NCBI GenBank assembly: GCA_003427395.1
Contig: BFEA01000899.1
Coordinates: forward strand, 358,197 to 382,229
Direction of reading: 5' to 3'
DNA: 24,033 nucleotides
Source: Chara braunii
Taxonomy: Eukaryota > Streptophyta > Charophyceae > Charales > Characeae
Part shown: piece after piece, positions 17,273 to 24,033 of the stretch
How positions within the stretch are numbered: the stretch's first letter is position 1
Layout of the letters: each line of letters begins with the position of its first letter
Translations under genes and position numbers: made by a program
Notes under the pieces: generated by a model
Told to the model about the DNA's origin: nothing
Seen by the model: the letters and a program-made list of their open reading frames with translations, nothing else
Database searches by the model: none

Positions 17273-17383
17273 CTACCGTCTTCACCTGAATAGAATGCCC
17301 AGTCATTACCGCTGTATTTGGGGCAAATTTCAGTCCAGATGCAGGGATAATGACCGGGCGTTCTATTCGGGTGAAGACGGTTG
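17273..17383. mobile_element. Family A foldback, 111 bp
   Basis: The left arm CTACCGTCTTCACCTGAATA continues ..GAATGCCCAGTCATTACCGCTG. The right arm is its near-perfect inverse (GGATAATGACCGGGCGTTCTATTCGGGTGAAGACGG). The loop is about 20 bases. The arm sequence has TAGAA where the 20045 copy has TACAA, so at least two subfamilies exist. Confidence 0.8.
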
Positions 17384-17445
17384 AACTACTCCCAGTGAGG
17401 ACTGTGCGTCACAGAAAGGCCTAGGGTATGTAGCCCAGACCATTT

Positions 17446-17605
17446 GTGGCATCATCCTCTAAGGAGATCTGGCTGAGTCAGAATGCAGCAGTCTTCAGAG
17501 AGGAAAAAGTTTCATTTGCGCACCTGAAAACAGCCATGCGGGCAAATATTAGGAGAACAATCCTTGTGGACTGGCATCGCACGGTTCATCAAACTGATGA
17601 GAAGA
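17446..17605 (+). pseudogene. LINE ORF2 C-terminal relic
   Basis: The frame encodes EIWLSQNAAVFREEKVSF and ANIRRTILVDWHR. This is the pattern E-I-W-x-x-R/Q-N-A-x-V-F...N-I-R...D-W found just after the zinc-binding domain at the C-terminus of plant non-LTR retrotransposon ORF2. A second relic at 21621 is clearly related. It is cut on the 3' side by a TTAA-flanked element, and no reverse transcriptase core is present. Confidence 0.6.
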
Positions 17606-17609
17606 TTAA

Positions 17610-17731
17610 ACCACCAGGCCCGAAACAGAAAACGGGCCGCCAATTCCATTTATCAACGGCGGCCCGGTCCCGCTCGGCTTCCGCGTTACCCAGTGCGGAA
17701 TTGATTTTCAAGTGCGGGAAGGTACCGGTGG
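17610..17731. mobile_element. Family D element flanked by TTAA, copy 2
   Basis: ACCACCAGG and its inverse CCGGTGGT (ACCACCGG) are the ends. TTAA flanks both sides (17606-17609 and 17732-17735). The interior differs from the 14852 element and contains GC-rich inverted words (GGCCCG/CGGGCC). Confidence 0.5.
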
Positions 17732-17739
17732 TTTAAGAC

Positions 17740-18966
17740 TGGGATATGGTTTCAGCGCGCCTGGTGTGTCAGCAATCAACTAGCAGGGATCGACAAGCGA
17801 GGGGAGCTCATTAATGCACCGTGGCTATGGCCAGCGTTTCACACTGTGACACCACTGCCAACAGGAGTGCGAGGGTTTACCCCTCGGCATAAGGTCCTGC
17901 AGCAGGCGCGTGCCCGCCCTAAGTGAAGGCGGGCCCCCTGAATCTCAATGTGCCCTGAACTCGTCAATTTTTCCAAATCTTGGTGGGCGCCAGACAGTTG
18001 CCGCGCACCAGTTGGTTACATTCGCCCGGCTCGTGAGAATCGGAAATATTTGTGAGCCTTCAAGGCTCTTCCAGCAACGTGGTCGAAGGAGGGAACACCG
18101 CACATTGTGCCTGGGGGTGGTTGGGAATGCCTAACCAAATCGGTCCCAGGCCACTGTCTGAACGGGCCTGGGTGCAGACACTTTGGCCGAGACTGAAGCT
18201 ACTGGAAACTCGGTCTCACGGGGCAAGCAAGTGGGATGCGCCCGCCACTTTCCACATAGGAACGGGTCGGGCTCCCACATGGAGATGGGGCACTTGGTAG
18301 AGCGGGCAGCAGTGCTAATGGAGCGAGCGCTCACGTGCTGCGGCTAGGGCCAGTCCAGAAGTGCGCACGTGAGGTCGTGTGAGAGGCAGGGCGCTGCTGA
18401 ACGCAGCGCCATAGCCCAGCCCATGTAGACGGGCTTGGGCTGGATAGCCAGCGGGAGGTGGTGGTGGTCTGCGTGTATGAGGGAGAAGACGTGGGTGTAG
18501 AAGTCGAGGGTGAGAGAGAAAGGGAGATGAGAATGATGATGTGAGGGCACGTACCTGGTCTTGGCGATGGTCTACAAGGGTGGACACCCGAAGTTCTGCT
18601 GCTGACGTCAACAGGTTGCATTGCCAATTCGTAGGCTGAGAGTAGCTGCGTGATTGTAGTCTGGGCGCTGGGAGCGCCAAGAGGGAGGAAGGGCTCTGGA
18701 TACATATGTTGGTGGTGGCGAGAGTATGCTCTCATTGACATTAGAATTCGGTGCTTTGGTTCTCCGTTGGTGATATATCGGTGCATTTCTGCTTTCTGGA
18801 CAGTGTTGGACTTTCTGGCTTTCAATGTCATTTTGCATTCTGGATTTCTGTCATTTCGCTATCGCTCATTTTCTTTGCAGGAGAGTTATTTTGAAGCATA
18901 AGCCTAGAGATTTCTGTATATCCAATAGCTTTAGCTGACAGGGCAGCTTCGTACCAGCAAGTATCA
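17740..18966. other. No gene recognised
   Basis: This is about 1.2 kb of GC-rich sequence. Splice-like sites occur (minus-strand CAG|GTACGT at 18553; plus-strand TTTCTTTGCAG at about 18880), and open frames reach 166 codons, but none encodes a motif I know. Confidence 0.45.
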
Positions 18967-19072
18967 GACTTTGCTGAGAGGATTAGCATGGCCCCTGCGC
19001 AAGGATGACACGCATAAATTAAGAAATGGTCCAAATTAAAATTATTTAAAAAAAAAAAGACTTCGCTGAGAG
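18967..19072 (+). pseudogene. U6: Retroposed 5'-truncated U6 with poly-A and target duplication
   Basis: GATTAGCATGGCCCCTGC..AAGGATGACACGCA..AAATGGTCC is the 3' two-thirds of U6 (18981-19036), ending in a run of 11 A (19048-19058). It is flanked by GACTTTGCTGAGAG (18967-18980) and GACTTCGCTGAGAG (19059-19072), a 13/14 direct repeat. 5' truncation, poly-A and a target-site duplication are the hallmarks of LINE-mediated retroposition. Confidence 0.85.
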
Positions 19073-19112
19073 GCAGTGGTATAGTAACGGAAATGGTCCA
19101 AATTAAAATTAT
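19073..19112 (+). pseudogene. U6: Second U6 3'-end fragment
   Basis: GAAATGGTCCAAATT plus AAAATTAT (19090-19112) repeats the last bases and the flank of the U6 copy just upstream. The preceding CAGTGGTATAGTAACG is not U6. It is probably an older chimeric or duplicated copy into which the first was inserted, or a product of local rearrangement. Confidence 0.55.
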
Positions 19113-19196
19113 GGAAAAGGGGTCCAGCATCCCTCTCTTCATCTGCTGAAGCATCGTAGCTTACTGATGAAGAGAGGGATGCTGGACCCCTTTTCC
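19113..19196. repeat. Perfect 31-bp inverted repeat hairpin
   Basis: The left arm 19113-19143 (starting GGAAAAGGGGTCCAGCATCC) and the right arm 19166-19196 are exact reverse complements, separated by a 22-base loop. An RNA of either strand would fold into a stem with no bulge. A single diverged arm is present at 22187-22224. It may be a MITE tip, a palindromic duplication, or a small-RNA precursor; the sequence alone cannot say which. Confidence 0.9.
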
Positions 19197-19199
19197 AGC

Positions 19200-19449
19200 C
19201 GGGCCGAAACTTGGAAATGGCCTCAGTTACGCCAGGTAGAGCTGTGAGGTCCTCGGCCTCAACTTCTCTCTTTGGGAATATAAAGGCTGTTATTCAAAAA
19301 CAGAAAAAAAGAAAAACTCAACAGCACACAGTTCAGTGTGTGCCGGTGGGATGAGGCCCCTTGTCAGGCTCGCACTGTATCATTAGACGCATTTGTGCCC
19401 AAGAATTAACTTCAGGGCAGTCGTGCCCGAGACTTAACTTTGGGGCACT
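19200..19449. other. No gene seen, possible SINE tail
   Basis: AAGGCTGTTATTC followed by an A-rich run (19285-19318) resembles the 3' end of the SINE family in this window. The rest is unrecognised. Confidence 0.4.
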
Positions 19450-19533
19450 CCACACACTACCCCTTCCCTGAATGTATGTGACCGTTATTACATCCAGATT
19501 CAGTTAGAGAAGTCTCTGCGTGTGTACGCCCTT
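19450..19533. mobile_element. Diverged family B fragment
   Basis: CTTCCCTGAATGTATGTGAC..TTACATCCAGA matches the interior of family B (CTTCCCTAAATGTATCTAAC..TTACGTCC). It ends near GCGTGTGTACGCC. Confidence 0.5.
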
Positions 19534-19728
19534 TGCACGCCAAACATATAGGCACTGGCGGTAGAGAGCCTCCCAAATACAGGGCCTTGCTCCACTGCAC
19601 AACACTCTACATGTATATGGCCTGAAATGCGGACCAGATGCACTCGAGCTTCTCCGACATTCGGAATGTATAGGATTAGTAGCAGGTCCAGATACAGGCC
19701 CTGATATGCCCCAATTCTAATAAACAGG

Positions 19729-19777
19729 GTACGCCCCTGCAAGTACGAAGTTATCGGTTCAAGTCCGATCGTCTCCA
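19729..19777 (+). pseudogene. trnA-UGC: 3' half of an organellar tRNA, probably Ala(UGC)
   Basis: CCTGCAAG (anticodon loop with TGC), GAAGTTATCGGTTCAAGTCC (variable region and T-arm) and CGTCTCCA (acceptor 3' strand with discriminator) form the last two-thirds of a bacterial-type tRNA. The 5' acceptor strand and an intact D-arm are missing. It lies 12 bases before the Thr tRNA. Confidence 0.5.
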
Positions 19778-19789
19778 ATTTCCCCGTGA

Positions 19790-19862
19790 GCCCGCGTAGC
19801 TCAGGTGGTAGAGCATTCCCTTGGTAAGAGAAAGGCCTCCGGTTCAAGTCCGGTCGTAGGCT
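19790..19862 (+). pseudogene. trnT-GGU: tRNA-Thr(GGU), mitochondrial type
   Basis: GCCCGCGTAGCTCAGGTGGT.. starts a 73-base cloverleaf: D-arm AGCTCAGGTGGTAGAGC, anticodon loop TTGGTAA with GGT at 19823-19825, T-arm TCCGGTTCAAGTCCGGT. Two C-A mismatches (acceptor position 4-69 and the anticodon stem) both fit G-to-A decay, so it is probably a dead nuclear copy. The form is bacterial/organellar and unlike a cytosolic plant tRNA. Confidence 0.75.
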
Positions 19863-19907
19863 CCGCCTTAAATTGTACTCACAACAGGTACTAAGAAAAG
19901 ATGGCAT

Positions 19908-20036
19908 ATCAGGGCATATACTTACACGAGCACTTTTTCCTAAATGTACCTGACTGCAATTATGACCACATCTGGGTGCATGTGACAGCAATCACGTCCA
20001 GAACTCAGGAGAAAACAGTTCTAATGCGAGTACAGT
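19908..20036. mobile_element. Diverged family B element
   Basis: CATATACTTACACGAGCACT..CTAAATGTACCTGACTGCAAT..CATCTGGGTGCATGTGACAGCAAT..ACGTCCAGA follows the family B plan with many substitutions. Confidence 0.6.
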
Positions 20037-20044
20037 GCCCGGGG

Positions 20045-20155
20045 CTACAGTCTTCCCCCGAATACAACGCTCGGTCATTATCGCCGAATTTGGTCTATCT
20101 TTCAGTCTAAATTCAGCTATAATGACCGTGCGTTGTATTCGGGGGAAAACTGTAG
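20045..20155. mobile_element. Family A foldback, 111 bp
   Basis: The left arm CTACAGTCTTCCCCCGAATA..CAACGCTCGGTCATTAT and the right arm (reverse complement CTACAGTTTTCCCCCGAATA..) pair over about 40 bp. The centre is ATCTTTCAGTCT. The length is the same as the copies at 17273 and 23695, which defines the element size as about 111 bp. Confidence 0.85.
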
Positions 20156-20289
20156 GTCCCACTAGCGGGGGTTTAGTCTTCCTTTCGAGTGTTTTTCAAC
20201 GTGGCCACAGTGCCGCCATGAGATGTTCAGATCCGATGGCAGGAGCTGGAGCATACTTGTAGCCAAGCTTAAACCCCCGCTAGTGGGAC
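20156..20289. mobile_element. Terminal inverted repeat element, 134 bp
   Basis: The ends are perfect 20-bp inverted repeats, GTCCCACTAGCGGGGGTTTA, at 20156-20175 and 20270-20289. The 94-bp interior has no coding capacity. It abuts the family A foldback directly (no bases between), and no target-site duplication is clear. Confidence 0.85.
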
Positions 20290-20344
20290 TTAGCCCCCAA
20301 CCTGACAATCTAAATCCTACCCCTTTTACTTATTCTATTTATTT

Positions 20345-20385
20345 ACTTTTGAAGGGCAACGGCCTTGAGGCAGTACAGGCTTAAA
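20345..20385 (-). mobile_element. SINE 3' tail fragment
   Basis: The minus strand reads CTCAAGGCCGTTGCCCTTCAAAA, with a single-base break from the SINE 3' end seen at 15850. No head is present. Confidence 0.5.
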
Positions 20386-20511
20386 ACTGGTGGTACGTAG
20401 GTCGTGAAAGGTGAAATGGAAAGAAGAATATAACTTAGTTTTATTCAGAAACAAGGACCGACCAGCCACAGGTAATTCAGAGCTTCTTTACTTACTTATC
20501 TGATTCCATGA

Positions 20512-20724
20512 GCCGTCTCTTTTTCTTTTTCCTTTTTTTATAACGATGACAGCCTTGAGATATCATCATTCACCTGACCCGCCCCAGGGCCTTCAGGTAT
20601 CCTCATCAAACTGCCCTGCCATGCATAATCCAGAGTCTATTTTGTTCTTCCAATTCCATCACGATTCGATCTCCAGTCTGTTTATCGGCAGTTCTAAGGG
20701 GGTACCACCATTCAGCCACATGGA
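20512..20724 (-). mobile_element. tRNA-derived SINE, copy 2
   Basis: On the minus strand, TGGCTGAATGGTGGTACCCC is a diverged A-box head, GAGATCGAATCG a weak B box, and GGGGCGGGTCAGGTGAATGATGATATCTCAAGGCTGTC the body, with a T/A-rich tail at 20512-20540. It is longer than copy 1 owing to insertions in the middle. Confidence 0.7.
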
Positions 20725-20766
20725 CTGGGTTCAGGTCTGTTAATCAACAGTTCTACTGTACACCCT

Positions 20767-20855
20767 GACCTGGTCTCGGGTATAGAGAATAGTAGGCCCA
20801 GACCTGGTCTCAGGTATGGAGAATAGTAGGCCCCGACCTGATCTTGGGTATGAAG
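20767..20855. repeat. 34-bp tandem repeat, about 2.6 copies
   Basis: GACCTGGTCTCGGGTATAGA..GAATAGTAGGCCC begins at 20767, 20801 and 20835. Confidence 0.85.
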
Positions 20856-20966
20856 GTGGAAGAATGGAGACTTCCCTGTGCGGTGGTCAGGGGGAACAGT
20901 GACCTGCAGCATTTAAGCAGGGGAGAAGTAAAAACACTCTACAGTGGGTCTCCAGGAAGTCAGGCT

Positions 20967-20968
<2 letters not shown>

Positions 20969-20998
<30 letters not shown>
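20969..20998. repeat. (AGC)n microsatellite
   Basis: About ten uninterrupted AGC units are followed by GAGACG|GTAAGTGTG, which happens to look like a splice donor. No gene is attached to it. Confidence 0.9.
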
Positions 20999-21000
<2 letters not shown>

Positions 21001-21119
21001 GACGGTAAGTGTGTACGGTCTAATAGGTGCGGCTGATCAGTTGAGGTGTTGAGTCCTGTGTCCAAGGCTGGGAGGTGAGTGCAGAAACCTTTTTCCAGAC
21101 AGGACTCCACCCCACTGGG

Positions 21120-21839
21120 GTGTGTAGCAAAATGATGGTGGGAGTAAAAGCCCTTCAATCTGCTGGCAAGAAGACGCCATCGATACTGGCGAGCAGAAGA
21201 TATGTAAAACCTCTAACCAGACAGACACCAAAGCCTGACTGGCCTTCCATTTGGAGAACACTATGTTGGCTTCCTTCTCAGAAAAGTGCAAGTCTTATGC
21301 GGCTCAAGACGCTTATGGCAGTAGCTACAGCGGTTTGGCTTTCAGAGATAGGAATGGAACATAGCACACACATCGGGTTGGGAGTCGAATCCTCACCTGT
21401 GGCTGTTCCGTCCGTTGGTCGATGAACTGCGGACCTGGTGGATACCTCATCCTGGCCTTGGACAGGACGATTGAATTTTTACTAGCTCATCCTGGCCTTG
21501 GACAGACGACTGAATTTTCACTAACTCATCCTGGCCTTGGACAGACAATTCAACTTTATATTAAGTTTATAAGGAATTCTGGCTGTTCAAGGGCAAGGAT
21601 ATAAGAGCGGGTGGGGCTACATGGCGCTCGTCTGCAGAGGTGTAATCTTTCAAGAAATTTGGAGGGCCAGAAACGCTCTGGTGTTCAGAGACCAGAAGAA
21701 GGTTTCATTACAGGCACAACAGCAGCGGATCACAACAAACATTAGATTGATGATTCAGGCGGATTGGCAAGGGGGGAGGTTTCAGGAGCAAAAGAAAAAG
21801 GGGCTTTCGACGGTTCTTATCGACTTGGGCAAGAGGCAA
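21120..21839 (+). pseudogene. LINE ORF2 C-terminal relic, longest copy
   Basis: One frame reads KPDWPSIWRTLCWLPSQKSA and TAVWLSEIGM (21230-21355), similar to the zinc-binding (zf-RVT) region of plant LINE ORF2. After a stop and a tandem repeat (21446-21560), a second frame reads EIWRARNALVFRDQKKVS and TTNIRLMIQADWQG (21651-21770), the usual C-terminal tail. The piece is non-functional: stops and a frame change separate the parts, and no reverse transcriptase core is present. Confidence 0.6.
21446..21560. repeat. 39-40-bp tandem repeat, 3 copies
   Basis: CTCATCCTGGCCTTGGACAG recurs at 21446, 21486 and 21525, followed each time by a GA/CTGAATTTT-type stretch. It interrupts the LINE relic. Confidence 0.9.
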
Positions 21840-21893
21840 TCAACTTCCGTCTTCACCCGAATAGAACGCCCGGTCATTATAGCTGTGTATCTG
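21840..21893. mobile_element. Family A foldback, left arm only
   Basis: CTTCCGTCTTCACCCGAATA..GAACGCCCGGTCATTATAGCTG matches the left arm of the 17273 subfamily. No right arm follows. Like the 17273 copy it sits beside a LINE tail relic. Confidence 0.75.
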
Positions 21894-22000
21894 TACTTTT
21901 AGCTCCACGAAGAGAGCTGACCATGACTAGGAGAGAGATGTCTGTTTACCTGCGCTTCAAGGTGATTTTTCCCCCCCTTTATTAAACAAACAAAAAAAAA

Positions 22001-22145
22001 AGGCCACGGTGTCGAGATATCATCATCGAACTGACCGGCCCTACGTAATTCAGAATTGGAGTATTTTAGTCGTCTGCTTCTTGTGGAGTTCCAACTCAGG
22101 TCTGTAATTTCGACAGTTCAGGGGTGTACCAACTAGGGAGTCAGG
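22001..22145 (-). mobile_element. tRNA-derived SINE, copy 3
   Basis: The minus strand reads TAGTTGGTACACCCCTGAAC (A-box head), ACAGACCTGAGTTGGAACTC (decayed B box), then GGGCCGGTCAGTTCGATGAT and GATATCTCGACACCGTGGCC, ending in a T run. Confidence 0.75.
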
Positions 22146-22186
22146 CCGGCTGGTTAAGGTGATTTTTTGGAATATGCATTGTATGT

Positions 22187-22224
22187 TGGAAAGAGAAGGG
22201 ACGCTGGACCCGGTTTCCAGCCTG
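22187..22224 (+). repeat. Diverged single arm of the 31-bp hairpin
   Basis: GAAGGGACGCTGGACCCGGT and TTCCAGCC match the right arm of the 19113-19196 hairpin and its next bases. No opposing arm is present, and the piece runs up to the SINE at 22263. Confidence 0.6.
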
Positions 22225-22262
22225 AGCCTACACTGGGTAATGACCCCACCCACTACCAACAC

Positions 22263-22440
22263 GCCCATCTCAGTTGGTACACCCCTGAACTGTCAAAATA
22301 ATAAAATATAGACTCAAGTTCGAATCCAAATACCTTCAGGTGACGAGAACAAAATCATTCTGAATTGCCTGGGGCCAGTCAGTTCAATAATAATCATATA
22401 ATGCTTGCTCAAAAAAATACAAAACAGAACAAAAAAAAGG
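22263..22440 (+). mobile_element. tRNA-derived SINE, copy 4
   Basis: GCCCATCTCAGTTGGTACAC (A box), AGTTCGAATCC (the best-preserved B box in the window), then TTGCCTGGGGCCAGTCAG and TTCAATAATAATCATATAATGCTTG with an A-rich tail. The insertion between B box and body (about 35 bases) corresponds to the longer copy on the minus strand at 20512. Confidence 0.8.
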
Positions 22441-22840
22441 CAATGGCCCCAGCATGTTCCGGGTTGTCTGTGAGGTATTCCCACCCTCTTCTTTCCTGTT
22501 GAGCAATAAACTGGCTTATTCTTCCCCCCCCCCCCCCCCCCCCAAAAAAAAAAAAAATTGTTGCGGTTCCTTACCGCGATTACGGTGTTGTGTGAACCGA
22601 AATCGTCACACCTTACCAGGCTCCCGCCATAACAGAAAGAAACCACATTGTTTTTTTTTTTGTTTTTTTTTTGGTCATTTTCAGAGACCCCTCGTGGGTT
22701 AGCACTTTGTCAACCGGTTTATGGCCTCACCGCACTTCATCAGCCGATTTATGGCCTCGCTGCACTACTCACTCCATGCGAAAACGACAAAAAACGTTGG
22801 GACGATGACTAGATTCCTTTGGGGGGTTCATATGCATGGG
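22441..22840. other. No gene seen; homopolymer runs
   Basis: This contains a run of about 20 C followed by about 14 A (22524-22557) and T runs near 22651-22672. The short open frames are not convincing. Confidence 0.6.
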
Positions 22841-22887
22841 AATCCACAGGAAAAGCACTGGATTTATTTGGCACAGGCTTCCAGACA

Positions 22888-23150
22888 GGTCAATTATTTT
22901 TGCGGTTATGTGGGAGGAACGCAAAAGCATTGTTGTTTAAGGTAAGTTTTTCTCAGATCCAGCACTGAAGGCCAAAATCGAACACCAGATCAGTATAGCC
23001 ATTAAGTGCGATTGGCGGGGGAGGGTAGCTCGCGCTCAAAGAAGAGCAAGTGGTTTACACTGGTTCCAAAGCACTTGGGCCAGGAGTAAGGAATTGGAGG
23101 AGGTTAAGGCAGGTAAACTGGTTTTGGGGGATTGGTTGGTTAGCGTGTAG
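22888..23150 (+). pseudogene. LINE ORF2 C-terminal relic, third copy
   Basis: VMWEERKSIVV is followed, after a one-frame break at about 22937, by KAKIEHQISIAIKCDWRGRV and continues to a TAG at 23148-23150. The spacing to D-W matches the relics at 17446 and 21621, although the sequence is far more diverged. This identification is weaker than the other two. Confidence 0.4.
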
Positions 23151-23159
23151 GTAGGACCT

Positions 23160-23335
23160 GGGTGCTCTGTCCTTTTCTTCGCAGTAGAAGGGCAGAAGAA
23201 AGGAGGTAAGAGGGGTAGGTTGGCGCGCCATTCGCTTGGGGAACCGGGTGCTCGGTCCTTTTCTTCGCAGTAGAAGGGCAGAAGAAAGAAAATAAAGAGG
23301 GGTAGGTTGGAGCGCCGTTCACTTGGGGAACCGAC
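23160..23335. repeat. 86-bp tandem duplication
   Basis: GGGTGCTCTGTCCTTTTCTT..GCAGTAGAAGGGCAGAAGAAA starts at 23160 and 23246 with about 90% identity, ending in CACTTGGGGAACCG. From 23336 to 23694 nothing is recognised. Confidence 0.85.
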
Positions 23336-23694
23336 CGTCAGAGGTTCCACTGGCCAACATCGTGCCAGAGACAGGTAGGCCCATCCATAGGGCCCCCCAT
23401 TAGGGTAGGAGCAATACCTCAGACAGTTTAGGAGTAGGTGTATGATTAGTGTAGGCAAGATTAGTTAAGGGGATGGGGTAGAGTAAGCTAGTGTCCAGTG
23501 CTATTGCAGGAACGAACGACCCAGGCACTCGGTCTAATCATCCGCAGGCGGAAGGCAGCAGCTGGTGGCAGGAGGTGCTGGGGAGTGTCAGATTAGGCAG
23601 GTGCCGATTTAGGCTCCAACGGTTGTAGCCTCTTTGGAACGTCGATTCCACAGTCCAATTTAGGCGTGTTAATTCAAGAGCCGGTTGTACACTA

Positions 23695-23805
23695 CTACCT
23701 TCTTCCACCGAGTACAACGTACGGTCATTATAGGTGTATTTGAGGCATCTTTCAGTCTAGATGCAGCTAAAATGACCGTACGTTGTATTCGGGGGAAGAA
23801 GGTAG
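23695..23805. mobile_element. Family A foldback, 111 bp
   Basis: The left arm CTACCTTCTTCCACCGAGTA..CAACGTACGGTCATTATAGG and the right arm (reverse complement CTACCTTCTTCCCCCGAATA..CAACGTACGGTCATTTTAGC) pair over about 45 bp. The central ATCTTTCAGTCT is the same as in the 20045 copy. The remainder to 24033 shows no gene and ends in a G-rich run. Confidence 0.85.
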
Positions 23806-24033
23806 GTAGTGGGGTAGGTTAGATAGAGGTAGCAGATCTGGGGTAGAAGTGGGTAGGTTGCAGCCTTAGAGCTGCTGGGTCTACGGAAAGGCCCGCAGGC
23901 CTTCAGCCTGTAAACTAAGCTGGATGATGCTTCCAGATATCTCCAGGAGTAATGTCAAGGAGGTTCCCCCCCCTCGGTTCTTGTTGTTTATGAACTGAAA
24001 TTTGGATTTCGCCGGGCGGAGGGGGGAGGGGGG

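Noticed and set aside
18315-18831. 166-codon minus-strand frame with a good donor at 18553
   Set aside because: No recognisable domain, and the FYVE N-terminal cysteine pattern is absent, so I could not attach it to the gene.
19500-19991. 163-codon minus-strand frame containing RPDLNRRPFSYQG and GLEPITSYLQG
   Set aside because: These words are reverse translations of the tRNA-Thr and Ala-like tRNA sequences on the plus strand, a known annotation artefact.
20969-21010. (AGC)n followed by a GTAAGT donor as a poly-Ser/Gln exon
   Set aside because: No upstream frame, start or homology supports an exon; a simple repeat is sufficient.

Overview
The window looks like nuclear DNA from a streptophyte (a land plant or charophyte alga). 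Four things point that way: one intact multi-exon gene resembling plant FYVE-finger proteins with DM14-like repeats, plant-type U6 snRNA pseudogenes, relics of mitochondrial genes (nad2-like, tRNA-Thr(GGU)), and a dense population of small transposons. A mitochondrial tRNA-Thr(GGU) relic fits a charophyte or bryophyte better than a seed plant, but the species cannot be named from sequence alone. One gap of 120 Ns (13673-13792) lies inside a tandem array, and there is a single N at 11767.

The only convincing protein gene is on the minus strand. A short exon (15225-15450) encodes the C-terminal half of a FYVE zinc finger. It splices in matching phase over an intron of about 4.46 kb to a giant exon (4674-10766, about 2,030 codons). 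That exon holds, in order, a Gly/Ser/Ala-rich disordered region with a coiled coil, an array of about ten short R-x-x-S motifs, and about ten DM14-like helical hairpin repeats interleaved with a recurring acidic 'DPE..AML..VGW' motif. The N-terminal half of the finger and the start codon were not found. The C-terminus is uncertain because a strong splice donor sits at 4673.

Layout: 1-1118 is GC-rich repeats and a duplicated nad2-like fragment. 1122-1671 is a PIF/Harbinger-type MITE. 2062-3290 holds a head-to-head U6 pair and a long purine tract. 3528-4001 is a large foldback element. 4522-15450 is the gene, whose intron is filled with tandem repeats and foldback elements. 15451-24033 is a mosaic of tRNA-derived SINEs (four copies plus tails), three families of foldback/terminal-inverted-repeat elements, LINE ORF2 relics, a retroposed U6 with target-site duplication, a perfect 31-bp hairpin, and a mitochondrial-type tRNA cluster bracketed by 13-bp inverted repeats.

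The gene probably acts at endosomal membranes: FYVE fingers bind PI3P, and DM14 repeats in CC2D1A proteins bind ESCRT-III. The rest of the window is mainly a record of small non-autonomous elements, several of which appear as related copies that can be compared within the window.
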